Shown: positions 1 through 7,371 of the stretch, piece by piece
Numbering within the stretch: position 1 is the stretch's first letter
How the letters are laid out: every line of letters starts with the position of its first letter
Assembly: GCF_004801395.1 (NCBI RefSeq)
Contig: NZ_SSOA01000016.1
Span: forward strand, 1 to 60,011
DNA length: 60,011 nt
From: Gillisella terrae
GTDB lineage: Bacteria > Pseudomonadota > Alphaproteobacteria > Rhizobiales > Rhizobiaceae
Direction of reading: 5' to 3'
The notes under the pieces: generated by a model
What the model was told of the DNA's origin: nothing
The model's database searches: none
Seen by the model: the letters and a program-made list of their open reading frames with translations, nothing else
Program-made: the position numbers and the translations under genes

Positions 1-69
1 CGTGAAACGCCCCTGCGCCAATGGTACTTCGTCTTAAGACGCGGGAGAGTAGGTCGCTGCCAGGTCTGC
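1..69 (+). rRNA. rrf: 5S rRNA, 3' part
   Basis: The first ~69 bases match the 3' half of an alphaproteobacterial 5S rRNA, including the conserved GGGAGAGTAGGTCGCTGCCA region and the closing CAGGTCT stem strand. The 5' half lies outside the window, so this is the tail of an rRNA operon transcribed on the plus strand. The exact 3' end is set by eye to within a few bases. Confidence 0.9.
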
Positions 70-185
70 TAAAGGCAATCGTTGATACAAACACATCAAA
101 ACAATCTTCTCACACAAACATCGGCCCCGCCGAAAATTCAATGGGTCGCTCAAGCGGCCCTTTTGCATTCAAAGCTCAAATATTA

Positions 186-262
<77 letters not shown>

Positions 263-270
263 AATTCATC

Positions 271-302
271 AAAAACCCCGTATAACATGTTGCGGGGTTT
301 TT
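271..302 (+). terminator. intrinsic terminator of the rrn operon
   Basis: Stem AAACCCCG / CGGGGTTT with a ~12-nt loop ends in five T residues immediately after tRNA-fMet. This is a standard intrinsic terminator closing the upstream rRNA operon. Confidence 0.9.
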
Positions 303-420
303 CGATTCTTGGGCGACGGTACATACAGGTGTCAAAAGACAGTGTTGCTTCCTTGCCAAGACTTATCCTAGCTGAAATGGGTGGAGGGCTGCATAGAAGG
401 TTCCGCAATTAAATTTCTTG

Positions 421-480
421 CAGCAGATTAAAGGTGTTACAGCGTCCTTTGTGCGCCATGCACGGCGCACGGCGCTGTAA
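421..480. repeat. family-A repeat, partial copy (A1)
   Basis: About 60 bp matching one half of the 105-bp family-A element (compare 10539-10643): the CAGCAGATT..GTGTTACAGCG part and the GTGCGCCATG..CGGCGCTGTAA palindrome. The other palindromic half (CTGCATAATTCC side) is missing. The ECF sigma gene runs into this copy: its last ~13 codons and TAA stop are repeat sequence. Confidence 0.8.
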
Positions 481-1024
481 GTGCCTCATTAGCATCATTT
501 GAAGCGCCGCGCGGAGGAGCGTTTTCTGATGGGGCTTTTGTGTCGGTGTCGTCGAGCTCTCCAAGCTCTTCTTTCAGCCGCTGACGAGCTCGGTTCATCC
601 GACTTTTGATCGTGCCAACTCTGCATCCATGTATCTTGGCGACTTCCTCATAACTCTCGTTCATCAAAGTTACCAGAACAAGAACATCGCGGTATTGCTG
701 AGGAATGCGCATCAAAGCGCTGTGTACGTCACGCGCGTGCGCGCTCCATTCTTGTGTGGCAGGTGTCGTCAGGGTGTTTAGCATGCCGTCTGGTATGCCA
801 ACAGTTTCTCGTTTGCGTTTTCGATACCGGGTGCTGAATGTGTTTCGCATGATCGTAAAAAGCCAGGATTTCAGCCGAGTCCCTTCCTTGTATTGATCAA
901 AGCTGTTAATGGCACGCACCAGCGTTTCTTGAACCAGATCATCTGCATCTTCTGGATTGCTGCAAAATGTCCAAGCGAACGCACGCAGTGCGGGTATCAG
1001 CTCCACGATTTCTTCTCGTGCCAT
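437..1024 (-). CDS. ECF sigma factor, EcfG/RpoE2-like
   Basis: 195-aa extracytoplasmic-function sigma factor that would direct RNA polymerase to stress promoters. The sigma-2 region carries DADDLVQETLVRA and TRLKSWLFTIMRNTF (about residues 26-62). The sigma-4 helix-turn-helix is SYEEVAKIHGCRVGTIKSRM (about 123-142). The wording is close to rhizobial EcfG/RpoE2-type sigmas, but no phyR or nepR gene is alongside, so it is more likely an EcfG paralogue than the master copy. The start has an AGG site 8 nt upstream. A GGAAC-N16-CGTT promoter lies ~45 bp upstream, implying control by an EcfG-type sigma, possibly itself. The C-terminal tail after ~182 is encoded by a repeat and is unlikely to be conserved. 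Confidence 0.85.
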   Translation of the reverse strand: MAREEIVELIPALRAFAWTFCSNPEDADDLVQETLVRAINSFDQYKEGTRLKSWLFTIMRNTFSTRYRKRKRETVGIPDGMLNTLTTPATQEWSAHARDVHSALMRIPQQYRDVLVLVTLMNESYEEVAKIHGCRVGTIKSRMNRARQRLKEELGELDDTDTKAPSENAPPRGASNDANEALTAPCAVHGAQRTL

Positions 1025-1449
1025 ACTTATACCTGCTATCCTGGATTTCAGTTGGAGTTATTGGTAAACAACGTGCACAATCAGCAAATGTTCCGGGTAA
1101 ATCGCGCAACCACGGTTGCGTTTGATTTGTTGGACCAGTCTCCGCAGATAAATTTGCTTGAAAGAAGGGTTGTCCGCAGCCTTTTTTCCGGTGACCAACG
1201 CTTTAGTGGGAAGCTGATTAATCCGCCTGTAAAATTATCGACTATCTCTATTGTCGGGATGTTCCGCTGCTTGATCCGATATAGCGGCACAAATCATGCA
1301 GATTTGCGGGCCAAGACAGATTAATAAGCCCCATGGAAAAGCAAATATGCAAAGAAAACCGTCCGAAATCTGCGAAGCTTTCGGAACGCCTTGGATTTTA
1401 AAGGCGCAAGATCAGCGTCGCCATCAATATTACAGGTCAGTAGCAGCAC
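1025..1449. other. intergenic region, divergent promoters
   Basis: 425 bp between the divergently transcribed sigma factor and acetyltransferase genes. The only element I can support is the EcfG-type promoter at 1070-1094. Short open frames here on both strands have no ribosome site or family features. I see no RNA gene or repeat. Confidence 0.6.
1070..1094 (-). promoter_or_regulatory. EcfG-type promoter (GGAAC-N16-CGTT)
   Basis: On the minus strand GGAAC (1094-1090) and CGTT (1073-1070) are exactly 16 nt apart, the consensus for the alphaproteobacterial general-stress sigma EcfG. It points at the sigma-factor gene starting at 1024, giving a leader of roughly 40 nt. Confidence 0.75.
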
Positions 1450-2310
1450 ATGAGTCATGAAGACACCACCGTTTTGGGCGAAATTTCAATAGCAAAGCTT
1501 GATCGTCACCATCTGCAAGGAGGATTGAATCTTTCGCAAGAGTTTTCTTGGCCGTACCGTCTGGAGGATTGGGCCTTCGCATTTGAGATTGGAGAGGGTG
1601 TTGTCCTGGAGCGGAACGGCGAGGTTCTCGGCACTGCTCTCTGGTGGTGCTATGGACAATCTTATGCAGCCGCGGGCATGATTATTGTGACGGAGAAAGC
1701 GCAGGGTGGGGGCAATGGATCACGTTTGTTCGATGCGCTGTTGCAAGCAACCGAGGGGCGCAACGTTCTCCTCAATGCCACTGCAGAAGGGCTACCGCTC
1801 TATCTTCGCCGTGGCTTTGAAAAGTGGGGGATGGTGCACCAGCATCAATGCGTCCTGCACAAGGGATATACGGTGAAGCACCGTGATGACATACGCGATG
1901 CGGTTGCCAGTGATTTCGGCCGTATTCAAGCTCTCGACTGTCAAGCGATTGGGATGCCGCGCGAAAGACTTGTAAATGCGCTGTTAAATGCCGGAGAAGC
2001 AATCGTGCTGGAGCGCGAAGGGCAGATCTCGGGGTTTTCCCTCCGCAGGCGTTTTGGCCGCGGCTATGTTGTCGGGCCGGTTGCAGCAAGTGGTGTTGAA
2101 GATGCAAAATGCCTGATAGAGGCGCAGCTCGCCAAACTTGCCGGAGAGTTCGTGCGCATTGATGTTTATGCCGAAGACGGATTGAGTGAATGGCTGGAGG
2201 AGCGGGGTCTTAAACAGGTGAGTGAGGCCATATCGATGGTGAAGGGCGTGTTGCCCACTGCAACAGCGCCAATGCATATGTATGCTGTTTCCAATCAATC
2301 GTTCAGCTAA
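1450..2310 (+). CDS. GNAT N-acetyltransferase, two GNAT domains
   Basis: 286-aa protein that looks like a tandem GNAT acetyltransferase, transferring acetyl from acetyl-CoA to an unknown amine. The N-terminal domain (about 10-140) contains the acetyl-CoA loop EKAQGGGNGSRLF and the typical LPLYLRRGFEKWG strand-helix. The C-terminal domain (about 150-280) resembles the GNAT-related Acetyltransf_18 type, with an LYLRRGF-like echo in LSEWLEERGLKQV. ATG at 1450 is followed by a second ATG two codons later; the ribosome site is weak, so either may be used. The gene stands alone, with a long perfect palindrome directly after its stop. Substrate cannot be told from sequence. Confidence 0.75.
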   Translation: MSHEDTTVLGEISIAKLDRHHLQGGLNLSQEFSWPYRLEDWAFAFEIGEGVVLERNGEVLGTALWWCYGQSYAAAGMIIVTEKAQGGGNGSRLFDALLQATEGRNVLLNATAEGLPLYLRRGFEKWGMVHQHQCVLHKGYTVKHRDDIRDAVASDFGRIQALDCQAIGMPRERLVNALLNAGEAIVLEREGQISGFSLRRRFGRGYVVGPVAASGVEDAKCLIEAQLAKLAGEFVRIDVYAEDGLSEWLEERGLKQVSEAISMVKGVLPTATAPMHMYAVSNQSFS

Positions 2311-2311
2311 A

Positions 2312-2351
2312 GCATGTCTCGTTTTATTGTCCGCAATGAAACGAGACATGC
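2312..2351. repeat. long perfect palindrome after GNAT gene
   Basis: A 13-bp perfect inverted repeat, GCATGTCTCGTTT (2312-2324) and AAACGAGACATGC (2339-2351), with a 14-nt loop, starting one base after the GNAT stop codon. It could fold as a transcript-end hairpin, but no T-run follows on either strand, so it may be a repeat element or a Rho-linked 3' end. I saw no second copy in the window. Confidence 0.7.
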
Positions 2352-2370
2352 GAAAAAAGAAAGAGCGACT

Positions 2371-2419
2371 GCATCATTCCTTAAATCGGAGTGGATTTAA
2401 GGAGGAGATTATGGCGCAG
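2371..2419. repeat. family-A repeat, half copy (A2)
   Basis: 49 bp matching only the CTGCATAATTCC..AAATCGG..GGAG..TTATG..CAG half of the 105-bp family-A element, with several mismatches. It is complementary to A1, which has only the other half. It lies between the GNAT gene and the MFS exporter, which are convergent. Confidence 0.7.
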
Positions 2420-2515
2420 ATGAAACGTGCCACACCCCATGCACCATTTCTGGCGCAACAGCTCCCGATATCTGCGGCTTCATGAATTTGAGAGAGCCGA
2501 GCAACAGGTGCTTTA

Positions 2516-4051
2516 TCAAGGCTGGTTGTTATTTTTCAATGCCATGAAAACGGCTGTGGCCAGCATTGCAATCAGCGCTGCCGCAGACGTGAGCAATACG
2601 GCATGCGCAGATGAGAATGCCTGTTTGCCCGCGATAATCAAGGAGGCTGCGCTGGCACTGGAAAGCTGTTTGGCGATCACATAGGTATCGCCAATCGAGT
2701 GACGAGCAGCGTCGGCAAGCTCTGGCGCTATGCCGGCGGGCACCACCATTGCCGAGGCATAGACCGCCGAAAGCGCCACTCCAAAAAAGGTGATGCCGAG
2801 GCCTGCGCCCAACTCGTAGCCCATCGCCTCTAATGCGCCCCCAGAACCGCCCTTTTCGGCCTCGACTGCCCCCATGATGGCAATTGATGAAGCGGTAAGG
2901 CCTATGCTCAAGGCAAGACCTAGCGCCACGAGGAGAGCGGAAATGATCTCCCTGTGATGATGAAAATCAAACTGCGCAAGTGCAGCCAGAGACGCGGCCG
3001 CAGTGATAAGCGAAAGGCTTGCTACACGGCGCAGCCCGAAGCGGTTGGACAAAAAGCCTGCGATGGGACCACCAACGCCTGCGGCCACCATGATTGGCAG
3101 CATGAAAAATCCTGCCTGTAGGGGGGATTTGTCCAGCACAAATTGCAGCTCTTGTGCAATTGTCAGTTCAACGCCAGCAAGTGCTCCGGACGTTACCACA
3201 GCCATTGCAATTCCCACCACAATCGGTCGACGTGTTAACAGCGACAGATCGAGCATGGGATTTACTGCGCGGCGTTGGCTTTTGACAAAGAAGGTGAGGG
3301 CAACCACGCCAAAGATTGCTGCCGATAAGGCAACCCACAAGGATTGCTTGCCACTGAAGCCGGATTTTACGGCAAAAACCAGCGCGACAATACCGACGAT
3401 CAGCATAAGGGCCTGATTCAGGTGCCAGTCACCCAATTTGCCGCGCTGGCTGCGTGGCAACGCATAGGCGATGGCCGGGCAAATCAGCACAACAACGGGA
3501 ATGTTGATGAGAAAAACAGATCCCCACCAGAAATGTTCAAGCAGTGCGCCGCCCACCAACGGACCAACGGCAGCTCCCGCCGAGCCGACTGTTCCCCATA
3601 AACCCAGCGCGATTGCGCGTTCACCGGGGTCTTCAAAGGTGAGGCGGATAATTCCCAGCACACAAGGCATAATCATGGAGGCACCGAAGGCAAGCAAGAT
3701 GCGCCCGCCAATCAGCATGGTGGGAGTGGTCGAGAATGCCGCCACGATAGAAGCGAGGCCGAAAACGGCAAGCCCTGTCAACAGCAGTTTGCGATACCCG
3801 ATGCGATCGGCCAGCGTACCCATGGGCACGAGAAGTCCCGCCATCAGCAGAGAATAGATGTCGATGATCCAGAGAACCTGCGTGGTTGAGGCCTGCAATG
3901 CCAATGTCAGGGACGGAACCGCGATGTGCAGGATTGTCATATCCAGCACGACCGGCAAAAAGGCCAGCATGACCGCAACAAGAATCAGCCATCGCCGTTT
4001 GCGAGAATAGGAGGGGATCGTGAACTCATTGGTGTCTGGCAAAGGTGACAT
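2516..4051 (-). CDS. MFS multidrug exporter, DHA2 (14-TM) family, SmvA-like
   Basis: 511-aa inner-membrane proton-driven drug exporter of the DHA2 branch (EmrB/QacA/SmvA), probably exporting cationic or disinfectant-like compounds. Visible marks are the antiporter motif-A loop GTLADRIGYRKLLL after TM2, the motif-C region GTVGSAGAAVGPLVGGALLE in TM5, and about 14 hydrophobic spans. The opening VVLDMTILHIAVPSL.LAL is very like SmvA. I chose the ATG at 4051 (AGGCG a few bases upstream). An in-frame start at 4117 would add 22 Arg/Ser-rich residues unlike the family. It has no adjacent regulator, lying next to but not overlapping the sensor kinase gene. Confidence 0.85.
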   Translation of the reverse strand: MSPLPDTNEFTIPSYSRKRRWLILVAVMLAFLPVVLDMTILHIAVPSLTLALQASTTQVLWIIDIYSLLMAGLLVPMGTLADRIGYRKLLLTGLAVFGLASIVAAFSTTPTMLIGGRILLAFGASMIMPCVLGIIRLTFEDPGERAIALGLWGTVGSAGAAVGPLVGGALLEHFWWGSVFLINIPVVVLICPAIAYALPRSQRGKLGDWHLNQALMLIVGIVALVFAVKSGFSGKQSLWVALSAAIFGVVALTFFVKSQRRAVNPMLDLSLLTRRPIVVGIAMAVVTSGALAGVELTIAQELQFVLDKSPLQAGFFMLPIMVAAGVGGPIAGFLSNRFGLRRVASLSLITAAASLAALAQFDFHHHREIISALLVALGLALSIGLTASSIAIMGAVEAEKGGSGGALEAMGYELGAGLGITFFGVALSAVYASAMVVPAGIAPELADAARHSIGDTYVIAKQLSSASAASLIIAGKQAFSSAHAVLLTSAAALIAMLATAVFMALKNNNQP

Positions 4052-4259
4052 TTTTACGCCTGCGGTTACGCCTGTTTTGCGAAAACTGTAGCATCTCGCC
4101 GCAATCCGGCTTTGCACGCTACAGGCCAGTGCGTTGTCTCAAACGCATGGCCCATTATGACCTATCGATGCCGTTTTGCGGTTTGATGTAGAATTTGTGG
4201 AGATTGTGTGCAGGCGACGCGCTGAGTCTGAATGCGGTACGCGAAATTGCCGGTTAAAC

Positions 4260-5324
4260 TCAAGAATCGGGCATTCGAAGGGATATTTCAAACGTCGCTC
4301 CACCTTTTGGTGAGCGTCGGTACCGGATTTTACCGCCATGGGCCTCAACGATGGCGCGCACGACGGACAAGCCTAAGCCATTGCCACTTGCTTCATTGAA
4401 GCCAGCATGAGCACCGCGCTTGAATGGCTCAAATGCCCAAGGCTCGAGCTCACTTGGAAGACCCGGGCCTTCGTCTGAAACACAGATAACGGCCAGTTGG
4501 TTTTCCTGTGAAAGCGTGATCTCTATCGTGCCGCGCACAGCGTAGCGTCGAGCATTGGTGACCAGCGCCAACAGAGCTTGACGAATGCGCAGCGCATCTG
4601 CGCGCACAACGATATCAGCCAGATCAAGGGTGAGGTGGAAGCCCGCTGCGTTCAGTTCCGGCTCCATCACATGCATGAGATTATGGATCTCATCGTGAAG
4701 CCGGATTGGCTCTATGTGCAGATCCAGATGTCCGCTGTCGGCGAGTGTCACAGTTCTGAGATCTTCGACCAATCGAGCCAGAGAATCCACCTGGAGGATC
4801 AGGCTTTGCAGCGAGCACTCGTCAGGCTCGAACACACCATCGATAATGCCTTGCAAACGCCCCTTCAAAATCGTCAAGGGCGTTCGCAATTCATGGGCAA
4901 TCATGGCGTTCCACAGGGTCACATCCGCTGCCATATCTTGCAGGCGCTGGGCCATGGCATTGAAATCGCTCACCAGATGGGCCGTTTCACCCAGCGAATG
5001 GTCTCCAGGTGTGGCACGGGCAGAAAGATCGCCATCCTTGATGCGTCTGGCGCTTTGGGCCAAGGATTCGAGGGGCTCAAGAATGCGCCTTGCCAGACGC
5101 ACCGAGGCAATGGCTGCCATGATCAGAGCAAGGAAAATTAACACGGACAGCACAAGGAAATCTGTGCCCGTCAGCAACCCATCTTCGCTTTCGCTCCAGG
5201 GGCTGAAATAGAAGATGATGCTGAAGGCCAGATAGGTGCCAAAAAACACCAGCAGTCCTGCGATAACGGTCACAGCCGACATGGCCAGCAATATTTGGCG
5301 GCTCAATCCCTGACGCAGCATCAT
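4260..5324 (-). CDS. adeS: sensor histidine kinase, AdeS/BaeS-like
   Basis: 354-aa inner-membrane sensor kinase. It has two membrane segments (about 8-38 and 55-78), a short periplasmic loop, a HAMP region (about 72-130) and a dimerisation box with the phospho-acceptor His144 (IAHELRTPLTIL). The ATPase N box is LVTNARRYA, G1 is DEGPG and G2 is GNGLGLSVV. The stretch from WNAMIAHELRTP through GRLQGIIDGVF.PDE and LVEDLRT matches Acinetobacter AdeS nearly word for word. Its ATG overlaps the regulator stop by 4 bp (ATGA), so the two are translationally coupled. The pair is divergent from the RND pump genes, as adeRS is from adeAB, so control of that pump is the likely role. Confidence 0.88.
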   Translation of the reverse strand: MMLRQGLSRQILLAMSAVTVIAGLLVFFGTYLAFSIIFYFSPWSESEDGLLTGTDFLVLSVLIFLALIMAAIASVRLARRILEPLESLAQSARRIKDGDLSARATPGDHSLGETAHLVSDFNAMAQRLQDMAADVTLWNAMIAHELRTPLTILKGRLQGIIDGVFEPDECSLQSLILQVDSLARLVEDLRTVTLADSGHLDLHIEPIRLHDEIHNLMHVMEPELNAAGFHLTLDLADIVVRADALRIRQALLALVTNARRYAVRGTIEITLSQENQLAVICVSDEGPGLPSELEPWAFEPFKRGAHAGFNEASGNGLGLSVVRAIVEAHGGKIRYRRSPKGGATFEISLRMPDS

Positions 5325-6010
5325 GCCTCAATCACTAATCTATATCCAATGCCGCGGATACTGGCCAACATGCCCTCTGCTCCGGCCAACTCCAGCTTTT
5401 TTCGCAATTTGCTGAGGTGGCTATCCACCGTGCGGTCCATGGCGTCAGAACCGGGAAGACAGGCATCAATCAACTCGCCACGGGTGAAGGCCTTGCTTGG
5501 GGTGCGTGCCAGATGGGCAAGCAACCTGAACTCGGTCAGCGTCAACGTCACCGGTTTCACCACACCATTGGATTCAAGGCTCACCTGATAGCTGTCAAGA
5601 TCAATGGTCAAGCGCCCGACACGGATGGTCGCACCGGTATTGGCAAGGCCAGCCCGGCGCAAAATTGCTTTGGCTCGGGCAACGACCTCGATAGGATTAA
5701 AGGGTTTGACGATGTAATCGTCTGCGCCAATGCGCAAACCTTGCAGTCGGTCCACCTCTTTGTCGAGGGCCGTGATCATGATGACGGGCGTGTTGCCGCG
5801 TCTTCGCAGTTCGGCCAGCACCTCCCAACCGTCCAGGCGTGGCATTGTGACATCGATCAGCGCAATATCGGGTTTGAGCGCCAGATGCAACTCAAGCGCG
5901 ACCTTGCCGTCGCGAGCGTGCACGGTGCGAAACCCTTCGCGGATAAAATAAGCTTCGAGGATGTTGGCGATTTCAACATCATCCTCGGCGATCAAAACAA
6001 GTGCTGTCAT
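5321..6010 (-). CDS. adeR: response regulator, OmpR family, AdeR-like
   Basis: 229-aa two-component regulator. The receiver domain (1-120) has acidic residues D10/D11, phospho-acceptor D53 (ALIDVTMPRLDG) and Lys105 (DYIVKPF). The C-terminal winged-helix DNA-binding domain (about 132-228) includes LTLTEFRLLAHLARTP and the recognition segment RTVDSHLSKLRKKL. It is first in a two-gene operon with the kinase. The 182-bp interval to the divergent membrane-fusion gene is where it would bind. Confidence 0.88.
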   Translation of the reverse strand: MTALVLIAEDDVEIANILEAYFIREGFRTVHARDGKVALELHLALKPDIALIDVTMPRLDGWEVLAELRRRGNTPVIMITALDKEVDRLQGLRIGADDYIVKPFNPIEVVARAKAILRRAGLANTGATIRVGRLTIDLDSYQVSLESNGVVKPVTLTLTEFRLLAHLARTPSKAFTRGELIDACLPGSDAMDRTVDSHLSKLRKKLELAGAEGMLASIRGIGYRLVIEA

Positions 6011-6192
6011 GAGAATTCCGTCTCCTTGGCTTCATGATTGCCATTGAAATTGGCTGCCGTCGAGCATTCATTCGTCGCCTCCATCGCTTGTTAACACAAC
6101 CTCCACAAAGCCGAAACGTCAGGCGCTTAAGGCCCATGGGATGAAATGCGACTTAGGCTTTGGGCCTCTTATGTTTTGGATGGTAATCGATC
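6011..6192. promoter_or_regulatory. divergent control region adeR / adeA
   Basis: 182 bp between the response regulator and pump operons. It holds a short palindrome TTGTTAACACAA (6088-6099) and a 7-bp inverted pair AGGCCCA (6130-6136) / TGGGCCT (6161-6167). Either could be a regulator site; the sequence alone cannot decide. Confidence 0.4.
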
Positions 6193-7359
6193 ATGCGCCG
6201 CAAACCTCGTTCAATCAAAATTGCTTTGCTTATCGCCTCAATGGGCTTTCTGGCAGCTTGCAGCGATGAAAAGGCCGCCCAGCAGGCACCAAACCCTGAG
6301 CCGTCTGTGACCGAGCGTGTCAGTGTTTTGTCCGTGCAGCCAACCAAAGTCGTTGTCTACGATGAATTGCCGGGCCGGGTATCTGCCTATAATACCGCTG
6401 AAATACGGGCTCAGGTCAGCGGCATTATAGAAAAGAAACTGTTTGAGGAAGGTGCGACGATTGATGCTCATGCGCCGCTTTTCCAGATCGACCCCGCGCT
6501 GTTCATGGCAGAAGTGGATGCAAGTGCTGCGGTGCTGGCGCGCGTTGAGGCCGAGTTGTCGAACGCTCGCATCAAATTTGAACGCACCGAGCTGTTATCC
6601 TCCAAGCAGATCAACAGTGCGGAAGCCCTGAACAATGCCGCCGCTGCCCTTGCGCAAGCCAAGGCCAATGTCGCGGAAGCGCAAGCCAATCTGGCGCGGC
6701 GCAAGCTGGAACTGTCCTATGCCACGATCAAGAGCCCGATTGCGGGCATCATTGGCCGGTCATTCCTCGGTGAAGGTGGGCTTGCATCGTCATCGGCCAC
6801 CACGCCTTTGGCGGTGGTGCAGCAGATTGACAAAGTCTATGTCGATGTCCGGCAATCCTTGATGAGCAAGGAAACACTGGAGGATATGGCGACGAAGGCT
6901 GAGGAAGCAGCCCTTGATCTTCCTGTTAAAATCTACAGGATTGCTGGCCAGGCTTATGATCAGCCGGGCAAAATGCTGTTTTCGGATATCACGGTTGATA
7001 CCTCCACGGGCAGTGTCGGGCTCAGGGTTCTGGTTCCGAACCCTGATCAGCAATTGCTGCCTGGCATGTATGTCCGCGCCAAAGTGCCACGTGCCATCTA
7101 CAATGACGCATTGATGGTGCCGCAAGAAGCGGTATTGCGCGAGCCATCCGGGCGGCCGCAACTGGTCGTGGTCGATAAGGATTCTCACGGCAGTCGGCGC
7201 AATGTCTCCTTGGGCCCACTTGTGGATGGCCAATATATTGTCCTCTCCGGCCTCAGCGCCACAGACAATGTTGTCGTGCTCGGAAAAGACCGTGTGCAAG
7301 ATGGCGTGACGCTGGAGACAACGCCCTATACGCCATCCGCCCCTGAAGTGAAGGGTTGA
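6193..7359 (+). CDS. adeA: RND efflux periplasmic adaptor lipoprotein, AdeA/AcrA-like
   Basis: 388-aa periplasmic adaptor of a tripartite RND pump. The N-terminus is a lipoprotein signal with lipobox LAAC (Cys at about residue 23), so it is anchored to the inner membrane. The lipoyl half-motifs are RVSAYNTAEIRAQVSG.I (about 57-76) and the later ATIKSPIAGIIGR, separated by a coiled-coil hairpin rich in AQAKANVAEAQANL. A beta-barrel and membrane-proximal domain follow. Length is normal for AcrA/MexA. The transporter gene begins 12 bp later. No outer-membrane channel gene is in the window, so a TolC/BepC-like channel encoded elsewhere must be used. Confidence 0.88.
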   Translation: MRRKPRSIKIALLIASMGFLAACSDEKAAQQAPNPEPSVTERVSVLSVQPTKVVVYDELPGRVSAYNTAEIRAQVSGIIEKKLFEEGATIDAHAPLFQIDPALFMAEVDASAAVLARVEAELSNARIKFERTELLSSKQINSAEALNNAAAALAQAKANVAEAQANLARRKLELSYATIKSPIAGIIGRSFLGEGGLASSSATTPLAVVQQIDKVYVDVRQSLMSKETLEDMATKAEEAALDLPVKIYRIAGQAYDQPGKMLFSDITVDTSTGSVGLRVLVPNPDQQLLPGMYVRAKVPRAIYNDALMVPQEAVLREPSGRPQLVVVDKDSHGSRRNVSLGPLVDGQYIVLSGLSATDNVVVLGKDRVQDGVTLETTPYTPSAPEVKG

Positions 7360-7371
7360 GGACCACCAATC

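Noticed and set aside
893..1324. 143-codon plus-strand frame across the sigma-factor start and promoter region
   Set aside because: It overlaps the sigma gene and its EcfG promoter and shows no ribosome site or recognisable domain.
2312..2351. Palindrome as a standard intrinsic terminator
   Set aside because: No T-run follows on either strand, so I list it as a repeat/hairpin only.
5417..6037. 206-codon plus-strand frame
   Set aside because: Antisense to the response regulator, whose receiver and DNA-binding domains are complete.
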